NCBI GenBank assembly: GCA_045837725.1
Contig: JBEWZL010000101.1
Coordinates: forward strand, 186,001-250,000
From: Vermamoeba vermiformis
Lineage: Eukaryota; Tubulinea; Echinamoebida
Length of the DNA: 64,000 nt
Reading direction: 5' to 3'
The stretch's first letter is position 1; each line of letters starts with the position of its first letter. The translations under genes were made by a program, and so were the position numbers. Below the pieces are notes generated by a model. The model worked only from the letters and a program-made list of their open reading frames with translations, was not told where the DNA came from and ran no database searches. Below, piece by piece: positions 33,179 through 43,542 of the stretch.

Positions 33179-33607
33179 TCAGATCTCATACTCGACAGCC
33201 TGAGAGTACGCGTACTTGCTCTTGATTGGCTTCATACCAATAAGTGAGATGTCGGCTAAAGCTTGGCAGACCTCGTCTTTAGTAAAAAGTTTGTCAAACC
33301 AAGAGTTGTTTGATTTGGCCCAGTCCAATTTCTTGAAACGTTTGTCATGGGTAGGATCAATAATCTCTCCGTTTTCATAGAAGGTAAGACCATATTCTTC
33401 GACGATTTCTTCTTTCTTGCCAACACTTGTGATGACGGGCAAGCCAGTTCCTTTGGGCACGACGACAGATTTGGTTGGTTTAACCACGCGTTGTTTCATC
33501 CAGCAGTAGATAACGAAGTCTCCGAATGAAAGAGGGCAGAAGAAGTTGTATTTGTCTTCACCAATGCGTCTTTGGCAGTCGATCTCGAACAACAAGTCGG
33601 ATTCCAT
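33179..33607 (-). CDS. Intronless hypothetical protein, 142 residues
   Basis: A single uninterrupted ORF in a neighbourhood where other genes have introns. Not recognised. Visible segments are LLFEIDCQRRIGEDKYNFFC, FGDFVIYCWMKQR, EYGLTFYENGEIIDPTHD and a final LADISLIGMKPIKSKYAYSQ. There is no signal peptide, TM helix or low-complexity run; composition looks like a compact soluble domain. Absence of introns could mean recent transfer, retrocopy or simply a short gene. Confidence 0.65.
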   Translation of the reverse strand: MESDLLFEIDCQRRIGEDKYNFFCPLSFGDFVIYCWMKQRVVKPTKSVVVPKGTGLPVITSVGKKEEIVEEYGLTFYENGEIIDPTHDKRFKKLDWAKSNNSWFDKLFTKDEVCQALADISLIGMKPIKSKYAYSQAVEYEI

Positions 33608-34156
33608 TGCTAGCTATGTGCGATCTGTGTTTTGTGTTGCCGCGGTTGAACTTGAAGACCCTTCTTGAGTGTCCTCGCGTGGTTGTGTTTTTGGTAAATA
33701 AGAGTGAATGCCTGTTTCTGCTTTTTTATGTTTTTTTCTTTGTCGCCCGATTTAGTTCGTCGTGCAAAATCATTCACAAACTCGGAATAATAAAGATCAC
33801 GCTGAAAACTAGCTCATTTCTCTATGTTTTCGCCACAAGCAATGCCTATCTTTACAATTAGTATACGCTATTGACTCAGCGTAAGTTAACGCTGGTTCTT
33901 CTGTAATTCGCTAAGAATGCTAGATCCTGCTCTGGATCTGCAAGTCTAAAAGTCTGTAGCTAGGTATTCACTATCTTCAGTCAATCAAGTGTTCGTACAG
34001 TTCATCTATCTACAATTGCTGCAATTCTACGATTGGCACTCTTCATGAACCATTCGTCTGTTTCACAGTCCAAATTTTGATTTTCTTTCTCTCGCTCCCT
34101 GAACGCCACTCCGCACTCTTCACCGAACCGACGCTTTCCCTGTTGTACATCTAGCT
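33608..34156. other. Long divergent intergenic region
   Basis: 549 bp between the orphan gene and TMEM41B starts, with no supportable exon. Left part is T-rich; right part has repeated CACTCTTC/GTTCACC-like words. Promoters of both genes presumably lie here. Confidence 0.5.
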
Positions 34157-35704
34157 ATGGATAGTGGTTCGTACCTCGTCCGTCGTTTTAGATTTCCGCT
34201 CCGTTTCGTTGCAATCTGATCGGATTGTTTAGGACAACAAAAATCGAGGCCCATTCTTGCAATATTAATTTTCTTGGCTGCTATTGGTGCCATTATATTC
34301 GTATTTGCTACTTTCCCGCCATTCACTGCGTAAGATGTCAGCAAAATAATTTTGAAATATTTTTCGCATTTTTGAAAGTTTTTTTATTTAACCTCGCTCT
34401 TGTTAGAGAACAAAAACAGCGATTAAGGCTACCGAGTAACATTGAAGATGTTAAAATAATTGGCGAGATCATGTCAGAATACAAAGACAAATACTACTTC
34501 ACTGTCCTGCTGGGCTTTTCTCTCGTGTATTTATTGTATCCTACTCCACAACCGTATTGTTTTATTCATCGATGAATATAGAAGTAGAGACCTTAACTTA
34601 GTGCAGCTTGCAGACCTTTACAATCCCAGGCACGATATTTTTGAACTTTCTCGCTGGTGCATTGTTTGGCATTTACGTGACAGTGCCGCTCTGTTGCTTT
34701 GTAGGGCTAATAGAGTGCTTATATGTGCACATTGTATTAACATGCTGTACAGTTGGCTGCTACGGGAGCCTCAGGTGCCTTTATGATGTCGCATCTGATC
34801 GGTCGTCGTATTGTCATGAAGTTCGCACCAGATCGCCTTCGCTACTTCAATGACCAGGTACTGCTGCACTACAAATAACCTAATATAGTCGCTGCGGAGC
34901 TAATCCGACTGCACACAGATCCAACAGCACCGCCACAACCTCTTCAATTACTTCCTATTTCTGCGCATATCACCACTGCTTCCCAATTGGTTCGTCAACT
35001 TGGCCTCGCCCATCTGTTCAGTGCCCTTCAAGACCTTTTGGATAGGCACTTTCTTCGGTGAGTACACCCAATTTGCGCCTATTCTTCCCGAGATTTCAAA
35101 TCATAGAAAATGTTGCTAATTTTCTCAATACGCCTCGTGATTTGCGTGTTTTATTGCGCACGAGTATACCGGACAATAATTAATTTTGCAGTTTAATTTT
35201 CTCAACCGCGGGGATTAACTTGCGGAAATTTCACGTTAATTTCCTTATTCGACTTTAAGACTACCGCCTTGCAAACTAATGTCCGAGCGTGGATCTGTGT
35301 TTTGTGGCAGTGTGAGTGACTTGCAGACTAGGCAGACCATGCAAGCAGAATCTTACAACCGCTTGTCGAGCACTGACATTGCCCTAAATTTGTTGCAATA
35401 TTCGCATTGAATTCGATTCTGTGCTTAATTTAGCTCGCGAAATCTTCCCCAAGATATCATGTAATAGCGGCGCGTTTATTATGACTGACACGGTGTTGCA
35501 GGAGTGATGCCCCAGACCTTCATTGTGGTGCGTGCAGGACTCACGCTGCAAGACATCAAGTCGCCCAGTGACGTGCTCGACATCCGCGCCTTCATCACCC
35601 TCGCACTGCTCGCCTTCTTAGCGCTCATTCCCACGCTCAAGCCCGTGCAGAATGTGTTGGATCGTCTGCTCACCCGCACTGACAAGAAGTCCAAACACCA
35701 CTGA
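34157..35704 (+). CDS. TMEM41B: TMEM41B, ER VTT-domain phospholipid scramblase
   Basis: DedA/VTT family membrane protein of the ER, needed in animals for lipid mobilisation and autophagosome formation. Seven or so exons. Recognisable order: ILAILIFLAAIGAIIFVFAT (TM1), FPPFT, KQRLRLPSNIEDVKIIGEIM, YYFTVLLGFSLVYLFLQTFT, IPGTIFLNFLAGALFG, SHLIGRRIV, RHNLFNYFLFLRISPLLPNW, then the family's NLASPICSVPFKTFWIGTFF and a final TM. The first coding exon is only ~10 bp (MDSG split) if the weak GTTCGT donor is right, so the exact start is uncertain. One intron, 35058-35501, is 444 bp and empty. The stop lies 23 bp from the stop of the opposing JmjC gene. Confidence 0.9.
35058..35501 (+). other. Long TMEM41B intron
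   Basis: 444 bp, GT-AG (GTGAGT ... TTGCAG). No ORF or RNA signature recognised. Confidence 0.7.
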
Positions 35705-35727
35705 AATGTCACGTATAAATAGCACTT

Positions 35728-36954
35728 CTATTTAATAGCTGCAGGATGGATGGACTCGCGCGGACCAATCTCCCAGCGCGTGGTGTATGAGATGCAGTTG
35801 TCGAGTGATTCGACGTCGTGCCACCAACAGGGCGGGATGTACAGCCTAGATCTGGTTAGTCACGCTGATTCAGACCTGTATAATCACGTACGAGTCACCA
35901 GGTCGCAGCACTGCGGTGTATTTAGTCGCGTGTTGCATCTTGGGGTACTTGCTGCGCACGGCTGGATCTTGCTCCCATTCACGCAGATCGACTTGACTCG
36001 TGTGAGGATTGGCCGTCAACGCTAATTATGACAGCGTTAGTACTATTCAAGAGGCCCAAAGTGGTGGTTAATAACATACATGAGTGCGGGTAGAGCAGAT
36101 TTGAGTCGTCTGGGTGGAACATTGCAACTTTTTTGTCGCCCACGATTTGTGTGAGTATCCCGTGCCACATGTCAAAGTGGATAGGCGTCAGATTCCCTGC
36201 AGTCCTATATTTAACTCCATAATTGAGTATCTTATATGAAACACAGATCTAGTTCAAGGCTCTTACCCGATCCACACGCCAGACATGCGCTCTGAAAACT
36301 GTTCGTTCTTATCGAGTACAAAGGTCGGTGCTGGATCCAAGTCACTCATTACCTCATTGAGCGGTGGTCCTCGTAAATACAAGCGTTTTTTGCCTTGAAA
36401 TCGCGTCAGATCAGATCCAGCTTCAATTTAAACGCTTACCTTCACTGTTATCGCAGAATACGCGATCGATCAGCTCATTAAATGTCATAGGTTCGATATC
36501 TACGGCATCTTTTGCCAGAAAGCGCAGATTGTCCTTGGCTACAAAGACAGCAAACTTTTCATCTGCTCTTTTAGCGCCGATCTGCTCCTTCAAATAGGCC
36601 AAATCTTTCCATAATGTAACGGCCTTCCAATTTGCAGCGACATCTAACAGATTAAAATAGTAAATATTGATGGGACGTCATAATAATGGTTCATGAATGG
36701 CGGTAATAAAAGATCTGAAATATTCAGAAAAATCGAATTAAAAATTAACTGCAACCCAATCACAATTAATTACGCTACTCATATAGTAATATTGCGCGAT
36801 AATTTAATTAAATTGTTCCAATGTATTTTCCATAACCGCACAATTAGATCTGGATCCACCTACCATTAATTATGACCGGCCGTTTGTTTCTATAAGACTC
36901 TAAGAACTCTGCGTTCGTCAATTTATCGACTCGTTTGATGGGTATTGTGTCCAT
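35728..36954 (-). CDS. JmjC/cupin-8 family 2-oxoglutarate oxygenase
   Basis: Six exons, about 300 residues. The N-terminus NKRPVIIN is the cupin-8 entry strand. Centre: LTPIHFDMWHGILTQIVG gives the Fe ligands His-x-Asp, followed by KKVAMFHPDD and the lysine that binds 2-oxoglutarate. The C-terminal ALYIPPCWWHDVES supplies the second His. Close to the JMJD7/JMJD5/TYW5/HSPBAP1 group of protein or tRNA hydroxylases, not a histone demethylase with PHD or other reader domains. Substrate not determinable. Divergent from the FAD gene across 70 bp and convergent with TMEM41B. Confidence 0.82.
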
Positions 36955-37024
36955 ATCGCGTGTTAATAATGAAATGGTGCTGCGTTGATTTTTTAGTTCT
37001 TTTACCTCTCACCAAATAGATCAG
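36955..37024. promoter_or_regulatory. Very short divergent promoter, JmjC gene and FAD gene
   Basis: Only 70 bp separates two opposite start codons. It is the shortest head-to-head spacer in the window, so a single shared promoter is likely. Confidence 0.5.
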
Positions 37025-38468
37025 ATGAGCACCGAAGCGACTGATAACTACACAATTACTATTGTTGGTGCAGGTACATAGTTGTGGAAGCTAGTACAAT
37101 TGGAACAGTTAACTGATCGGGTTTAGGACCTGCTGGCGTCACTGTAGTGGCTGCACTGCTCGACAAAGGAGTGCCTGCATCAGACATATTGTGGATTGGT
37201 ATGTGCTGCTAGCCCTCCAACTTTTCTGAAATTATGAATAATAATATCGCGGATCTGATTGCAACCGCTCGTTAAATAATTGCATAAAATTCATATTAAT
37301 ATTTAAATATGCACCACCAGACCCTGAATTCAATGTGGGACGACTGTGTAAGTTCGGCGAGGTGCCCAGCAACACCAAAACCAACAGACTGGTGGCGTAC
37401 TTCCAGTCCTCGCGCACATTCCTCGAATTGCTCGCAGATCCCACACTCGGTGCGTGCAGTGCGTGGCAGTACATGTTGAGTTATCCGCCCACTGAGTGCT
37501 GTGCATTCGGGTACACGGCGCAGGTACTCGAACACATCACGCGCGGTCTGTTGCGCCGAGTACCGCACCGTCGCACTGTGGTGACTGAGTGTCGCCAAGT
37601 GACACTTGATTCACTGAACGAGGTGTCAAACAGTGACCAGGGCTGGCACCTGTCACTGGCAGACAGCACCACCGTCAGAACAGCGCGCGTCATGTTCGCG
37701 ACTGGCTGCACACCGGCCACACAGAACTATCACGTGTCCGCGGACCAATCACAGCACAGCACAGACCAGTCACGTGATCCAACAGTTATTCCGCTCGAGT
37801 CCACATTCAACGCCACAGAGTTGACACGTGTCATTCAGCAGCACACACGCGTGGCAGTGATTGGCTCGAGTCACTCAGCGCTGCTCGCACTGATGAATGT
37901 GGTGCGACTCATCGACCAGGGCCTCTACCAGGGCGAGGTGTGGCTCGTGCACCGCTCGCCACTCAAGTTCATGACACCGCTGCCCAATGGCGACGCACTG
38001 CACTTCTACGACGGTCTCAAGGGCCCGGTCGGGGATTGGTCACGTGATCAGCTCTTGGCTGGGAAGTGTCCCAGAACACGTGTGGTGACACTGCCTGATG
38101 ACACGTGTCAAACATGGCACCGCACACTGCAGCAAGTGACAGGTGTCATCTACGCGGTGGGCTATGATCGCACACCACTGCCACCGCTCTGGTGTCACGT
38201 GTCAGACGAGTGGACCCTGGTAGATGACACGCAGCTCAGACACGACTGTGACACCTATCAACTGCTGCACCCACGTGTCACTCTACCAGGGCTCTTTGGC
38301 CTCGGTGTCGCCTTCCCCGCGCGTCACGTGGACAGTACTGGTCACGTGCAGGCAGCGATTGGACTGCCGAATTTCATGAACGCAGCGATTGCCAATTATA
38401 GACTGTGGCTCGGGAGTGAGTCACGTGACTGTTCAGTGAACGCGAGTGCTGCGCAGGCAAACGAATGA
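37025..38468 (+). CDS. FAD-dependent monooxygenase-like flavoprotein
   Basis: Three exons encode about 420 residues. TITIVGAGPAGVTVVAALLD is an FAD Rossmann motif; ILWIDPEFNVGRL ends strand 2 and leads to a FMO-like loop. ARVMFATGCTPA is the ATG motif before the second half, and TRVAVIGSSHSALLALMNVV the NAD(P)H Rossmann segment, with GSSHSA in place of the usual GxGxxA. VIYAVGYDRTPLP and PGLFGLGVAFPAR complete the pattern of pyridine-nucleotide flavoproteins (FMO / lysine-ornithine hydroxylase / NAD-binding-9 types). The gene is unusually dense in CACGTG/TGACACGTGTCA words, which put DDTCQ and TRVI into the protein. Substrate unknown. Confidence 0.75.
37822..38148. repeat. TGACACGTGTCA/TGACAGGTGTCA palindromes in the FAD gene
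   Basis: Perfect 12-mers start at 37822 (coding LTRVI) and 38099 (coding DDTCQ); TGACAGGTGTCA at 38137-38148. Several TCACGTG half-copies lie nearby. Confidence 0.9.
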
Positions 38469-38476
38469 ACTTGTAA

Positions 38477-38482
38477 AATAAA
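38477..38482 (+). terminator. Poly(A) signal AATAAA of the FAD gene
   Basis: AATAAA 9 bp past the stop codon. Confidence 0.6.
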
Positions 38483-38690
38483 ACACCTGTATTATAGCTG
38501 CACTGCTCGGAGTACCCTCCTATATATAGACCACTCATCAGTACGCTGTTCATGAATGAGTTTGAGTCAGATCTGGTTCTAATCGCAGCACGTGACTGAA
38601 GCTGTTATTTGTTCAAGAGACGCGCAGATATTTCATAATTTTTTAACTCACAACCAACACGCCTCTCCTTATTTAACTAGGCCTGTTAAT

Positions 38691-40939
38691 ATGTACAGCA
38701 TTGCGAGGGCTTTTGGTTCGCTTGCTAAGCGCGGATCTTCTATCAGCAAAAAGACGTCGAGTGTAATGGTATGCAATTATTATTATTTTTAATACCGATT
38801 ATATGCTATAATGAATGTCATGTAGCACATGTTTGGATTGTTAAAATTATTGAAAATTATTGATTGATTTTTGAAATTAATTACAGATCTGCTCTCGCGC
38901 CTTGACTACCCGCCCTATCAATATTTTGGACGGTAGTGTTGATAAGAACAGCACTGAATATAAGGTAATTAATATTACTAAGTGGTTCTATGTGTCACAC
39001 ATCCACGCCTCTCCAATTGATTTCATCCTTTATTCTAACAACAATATTGACATTAATATGCAACAGGAAAATTATCAAAAAATGAAGTCTTCAGTCGATG
39101 AGCTGCACAAGATTATCCACAAGATTAAGCTAGGTGCGCTAACACTCTTGCACTCTACAACAGCAGATCTGACCCTTACTGCTAGGTGGTGATGAGACCG
39201 CGCGCAAGAAGCACGTGGCACGCAACAAGTTGTTGGTGCGCGATCGCATTGGTGCTCTGCTCGACCAGGGCTCACCATTCGTCGAGTTCTCGCAGTTGGC
39301 AGGCTACAACTTGTACGACGAGGAGGTGCCCGCTGGTGGCATTGTGACAGGCATGGGTCGCGTGCAGGGGTAAGTGTCTGTGGCCCTGGTATATTTGCAG
39401 GTGTCGGCGCATTCTTTGCACATCGCTGATGACGTCCTGTCACGCAGACAAGAAGTGGTGATCGTGGCCAATGACGCGACAGTGAAGGGTGGCACGTACT
39501 ACCCCATCACCGTCAAGAAACACATTCGCGCGCAAGAGATTGCACTCGAGAACCGCTTGCCGTGCATCTACTTGGGTGAGTACGCAGACCACTGAATGAC
39601 ACGTGTCACTGACTGACTTACACAGTGGACTCGGGTGGTGCCAATCTGCCGCGTCAAGCTGATGTCTTCCCTGACCGCGATCACTTCGGCAGAATTTTCT
39701 ACAACCAAGCACAGATGTCTGCCAAGGGTGTACCACAGGCACGTGATCATTGGCCATTCACTGAATCTCATTCGCTGAATCTTATTCACTAATCACGTGT
39801 CCAGATTGCAGTTGTCATGGGCTCGTGCACAGCAGGTGGTGCCTATGTGCCGTGCATGGCTGACGAGGCTGTCATTGTCAAGGGCAACGGCACTATTTTC
39901 TTGGGCGGTGAGTGACGTCACTTTGACACTTTGACACTGTGATTGACACGTGTCACTGACTGCTCTGACAGGTCCCCCACTCGTCAAGGCCGCTACAGGT
40001 GAAGAAGTGACTGCAGAAGACCTCGGTGGCGCAGATCTGCACTGCCGCGTGAGTGGTGTGACCGATCACTACGCGCTCAATGACCACCACGCCCTCGAGA
40101 TCACGCGTCGTATTGTCGCCAATCTCAACTACAAGAAGGCACCGCAGGGCAATGTGACTGCCGCGAAAGAGCCGCTGTTCGACATGGACGAGATCTACGG
40201 CGTGGTGCCCGCAGACATGAAGAAGTCGTGGGACATTCGCAAAGTGATTGCTCGCATTGTGGATGGCAGCGAGTTCGACGAGTTCAAGCAGCACTACGGC
40301 ACCAGTCTCGTCACGGGCTTTGCGCGCATCTACGGCTATCCAGTGGGCATTGTCGCCAACAACGGCATTCTGTTCTCGGAGTCCGCGGTCAAGGGCACGC
40401 ACTTCATTGAGCTCTGCAATCAGCGCGGCATACCACTCGTCTTCTTGCAGAACATCACGGGCTTCATGGTCGGTCGGTCCTATGAAGCAGGAGGTATCGC
40501 CAAGGACGGTGCCAAGATGGTCCGCGCTGTGGCCTGCAGTCACGTGCCCAAGTTCACCGTGCTCGTCGGCAACAGCTTTGGTGCAGGCAACTACGGCATG
40601 TGTGGTCGCGCATACAGCCCGCGCATGTTGTGGATGTGGCCCAACAGTCGCATCAGTGTGATGGGCGGCGAACAAGCTGCATCAGTGCTCGCGACCATTC
40701 AGCGCGACAACAAGAAGGCGCAGGGTGTCGAGTGGCCGCGCGAGGACGAGGACAAATTCAAGGCTCCTATTGTCTCCAAATACGAGAAAGAGGGTCATCC
40801 GACATTCAGCAGTGCACGCCTATGGGACGATGGCGTGATTGACCCTAAAGACACTCGTCGCGTACTGGGTCTGGCGCTGAGTGCTGCTCACAATGCCCCG
40901 ATCCCGCACTCCACTGAATTTGGTGTGTTTAGAATGTAA
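38691..40939 (+). CDS. MCCC2: Methylcrotonyl-CoA carboxylase beta subunit, mitochondrial
   Basis: Carboxyltransferase subunit of leucine catabolism. Seven or eight exons. The Ser/Lys-rich presequence [15 protein letters not shown] is split by an intron before [14 protein letters not shown]. Typical landmarks follow: [91 protein letters not shown], then the C-lobe [10 protein letters not shown] and [17 protein letters not shown]. The [14 protein letters not shown] segment favours MCC over propionyl-CoA carboxylase. The last exon, from 39972, is the largest. Two introns carry the palindrome 15-20 bp before the acceptor. Confidence 0.93.
39597..39956. repeat. TGACACGTGTCA palindromes in two MCCC2 introns
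   Basis: Perfect 12-mers at 39597-39608 and 39944-39955. Each is immediately followed by CTGAC, which makes a branch-point-like CACTGAC about 15-20 bp from the 3' splice site. Confidence 0.85.
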
Positions 40940-41029
40940 TGCAAGCGATAAATAGAGTATTCAGCATACTGGTGTTAATGTCGCAAGTTTATATTTGGTT
41001 TTAAATACTATATACAATTCGAGATATAT

Positions 41030-42809
41030 TTACAATAACAAAACGATCGAACCGATCAAAATAAAGATAAAAGAGAGTGACATAGCGGAAGCCGAGTTAT
41101 TATTGTTGTGGTTGAATTTGCTCGGAGGATAAGTCACTGGCACTGGCGGATCAAAGTCGTGCAATGGAGGGTCGGGCAAGGGAGTGGGATTCCAATCAGA
41201 CAGAATGGTCTGTGCGCGGCCAATCAACGACCAAACATTGGCGTTCATGTTGTAGGGCTTGTTCAAGTAGGTACCATTCATCAGCGAGGCAAAGATATTG
41301 TCTTTCGGCGTAACCACATCCGGCGTAAAGACGTTCTCGTCCAAAGAACTAGAACCGTCGCTGCCATACCAGACAGTGAAGTTTACCACACCCATATAAT
41401 GTTGTTCAGTGCAGTTGCTGCAGCCCTTGTAAGGCTCGTCGTTGTACTCGAAGAAAACAGATCCGATCACCGAGCTGCTGTCGACGTGGTCCATCAAGTC
41501 CTTCCATTGCTGGTTGAACCAGTTGGGATAGACGTAATTGACGTCTTTGTCAGCTGGGAAACCTTGTTCACCAATCAGAAGAGGAATGTTGTACTTGGCG
41601 GTCAAGTTCATGAAGCCGCTGAAGTTGAGCAGTGGATCGCCAGCCCACAGAGTACCAAAACCTTCGGGACCACGATATCCGGCATTCGTAGTGAAGACAT
41701 CGACGTCCAGTTCAGGTACTAAGGTGTCGTAAATCTCCGGATCATCGACCACAGCGCTGGTGACGGGCACTACTCGGTTGTGCAGCTCCATTGTGACGTT
41801 GCGGATGATGGCCAAGTGCTTGTTAATGAAGCTGAGCATGTCAGGGTTCTTCTTGAAGTTGAGTTCGTTACCCATAGCCCACATGAGCAGTGCTGGGTGG
41901 TCCCCGACGTCAATAATTTGACTGCGGATCCAATTTTCAACCTTGTCCGAGGGATTGTTTGTAAATGTCGCTTCATCACTCAGAATCGGAAAAATGACCT
42001 TCATGCCGTATTTGTACGCCATGTCTAAGAACGGACGATGTTGAGGTCCGTAGTTCGTGACTTGAATGTCGGGATCTGTGCTACCGAACTCGCGCACGTA
42101 TGTCGCGGAAGAGGGATTAACGTTGTAAATGCGCACGGTATTAATACCCAGACCTATTAAAGGCAGAATCTTAGTTAAGTTCGCAAATCCAACAAAAAAA
42201 TGAGATTTCTATGTGTATTCGAATTAAATTGTTAAGTGAAAGTATCAAATTGTGGTCAAATACATACTCTTCATTATAGGAAAGTCTCTTTCCCAAACTG
42301 GAGCCCACCAGCCACCGGCGGGGCCAGGAGGATATCGCGTTGGATCGACACCTCCATCTGCAAAGTCGCTGTCGTGGCAAGCTGATTTCCATTCATTGAA
42401 TACGGTCTGTAAGGTATATCAGTAAGTTTGTTACCGAATTCTAAACAGTTTACACCCGATTTGCGGTCGAAATATTTAAAAAATTCGGATTTCGCTTCGT
42501 CGTTCCAAATCTGTTCAGTTTCCAAAATAATACTTACACGCTTGGGAGAGCAGAATCCTCCGCCACCCCAACCATCAGCGTCCATCTTTTGATAACCGAG
42601 TGGCACGGGATTGTAAGCCATGCCTTTTACAAAGAATTCCTTGCTGCATCCAAAATGTCAGTATGAAGGAATCTTGAACGTGCTTGCTTGACTTACCCGT
42701 CGACATATAATCGCCTATCTTTTACAATCACATCTCTGGCATTATAATCAGCGCTGCATATTGTGAATACAGCAGCACTGAGCAGCAGGATAGCGAACAA
42801 GTATCGCAT
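41030..42809 (-). CDS. GPI-anchored TIM-barrel glycoside hydrolase (clan GH-A like)
   Basis: Extracellular cell-surface enzyme. Signal peptide MRYLFAILLLSAAVFTICSA. RRLYVDGKEFFVKGMAYNPV opens a GH2/GH5/GH72-like barrel, and SLGINTVRIYNVNPSS is the first barrel strand. LLMWAMGNELNF holds the probable acid/base Glu (NE), and PLLIGEQGFPAD the probable nucleophile Glu. CSNCTEQHYMGVVNF follows. The C-terminus is Asn/Ser-rich, then SLSFIFILIGSIVLLL, a GPI-attachment signal. Four or five exons, the largest (42145-41030) unspliced. GH72 (GAS1-like glucanosyltransferase) is an alternative, as the Cys pattern and GPI anchor fit. Confidence 0.75.
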
Positions 42810-43542
42810 CTGAAATATTTTCAAAAAGTTTTTTTGAGCTACGTCTCTCCTGTTGGAGCAGTTGATGAAAACAAACAATTTTCAAGTTTCATGTTTTTTA
42901 TGTCAAAAGGTGAGCTCGATTAATTTTGTCGAATAACTTCAGCTGTTTTCATTAAAATTTTTGCTAAATTTCTAACGTGAAAAAATTCACTCTGCATTCT
43001 CATGCCAAATATAGTAAAAATCTGTGCGCAATGACAAAACTGCGTGAGTTCTCGTGCAAAAAGATAACAGGCGTAACAAAAGATTGTTCGGCGGTGACAA
43101 ACCCGAATGAATTTGAGAAACAGATCTTCGGCCGAGCGGATTCCGCCATTGTAAGCGCGTTTTCTATTGATTAGCATCTATATTTAGCAGCACGAGTAAT
43201 TTGGTGATACGCACCTAAGTTTTGCCAACTTCTCAGCTGATTTTCGGCGGATTCGGCCTTGTATGGGGTTGGGATACGGACACTCGTGACACTATCGATA
43301 CCGATGAACTAAGATAAATATCAACGGATAATATCTATGTCTTTCGCTCACTGGTCTTAAAGCCTATTTGTTGCAACTCTCTATCATGACTTTATCGGGA
43401 TCTAAAACTTGAATCAACAATGATTGTAAACCCAAGTGGCAGATTACATTAATAATGCTAATACAATCGCAACGTGAGTGAAGATATAGTATTTAAACCA
43501 AATTTGAGCTGTTTTCTCAACGCTCAACACAGATGACAGCTC
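42810..43542. other. Intergenic region upstream of the glycosidase gene
   Basis: 733 bp, the longest gap in the window, between the P4-ATPase stop and the glycosidase start, both on the minus strand. Small ORFs on either strand lack conserved sequence. GATAC/GATAA words recur (43280-43340) but no element is identified. Confidence 0.5.

Noticed and set aside
39953-40675. 240-residue minus-strand ORF opposite MCCC2
   Set aside because: His/Ala/Val-rich shadow of a highly conserved carboxyltransferase exon.
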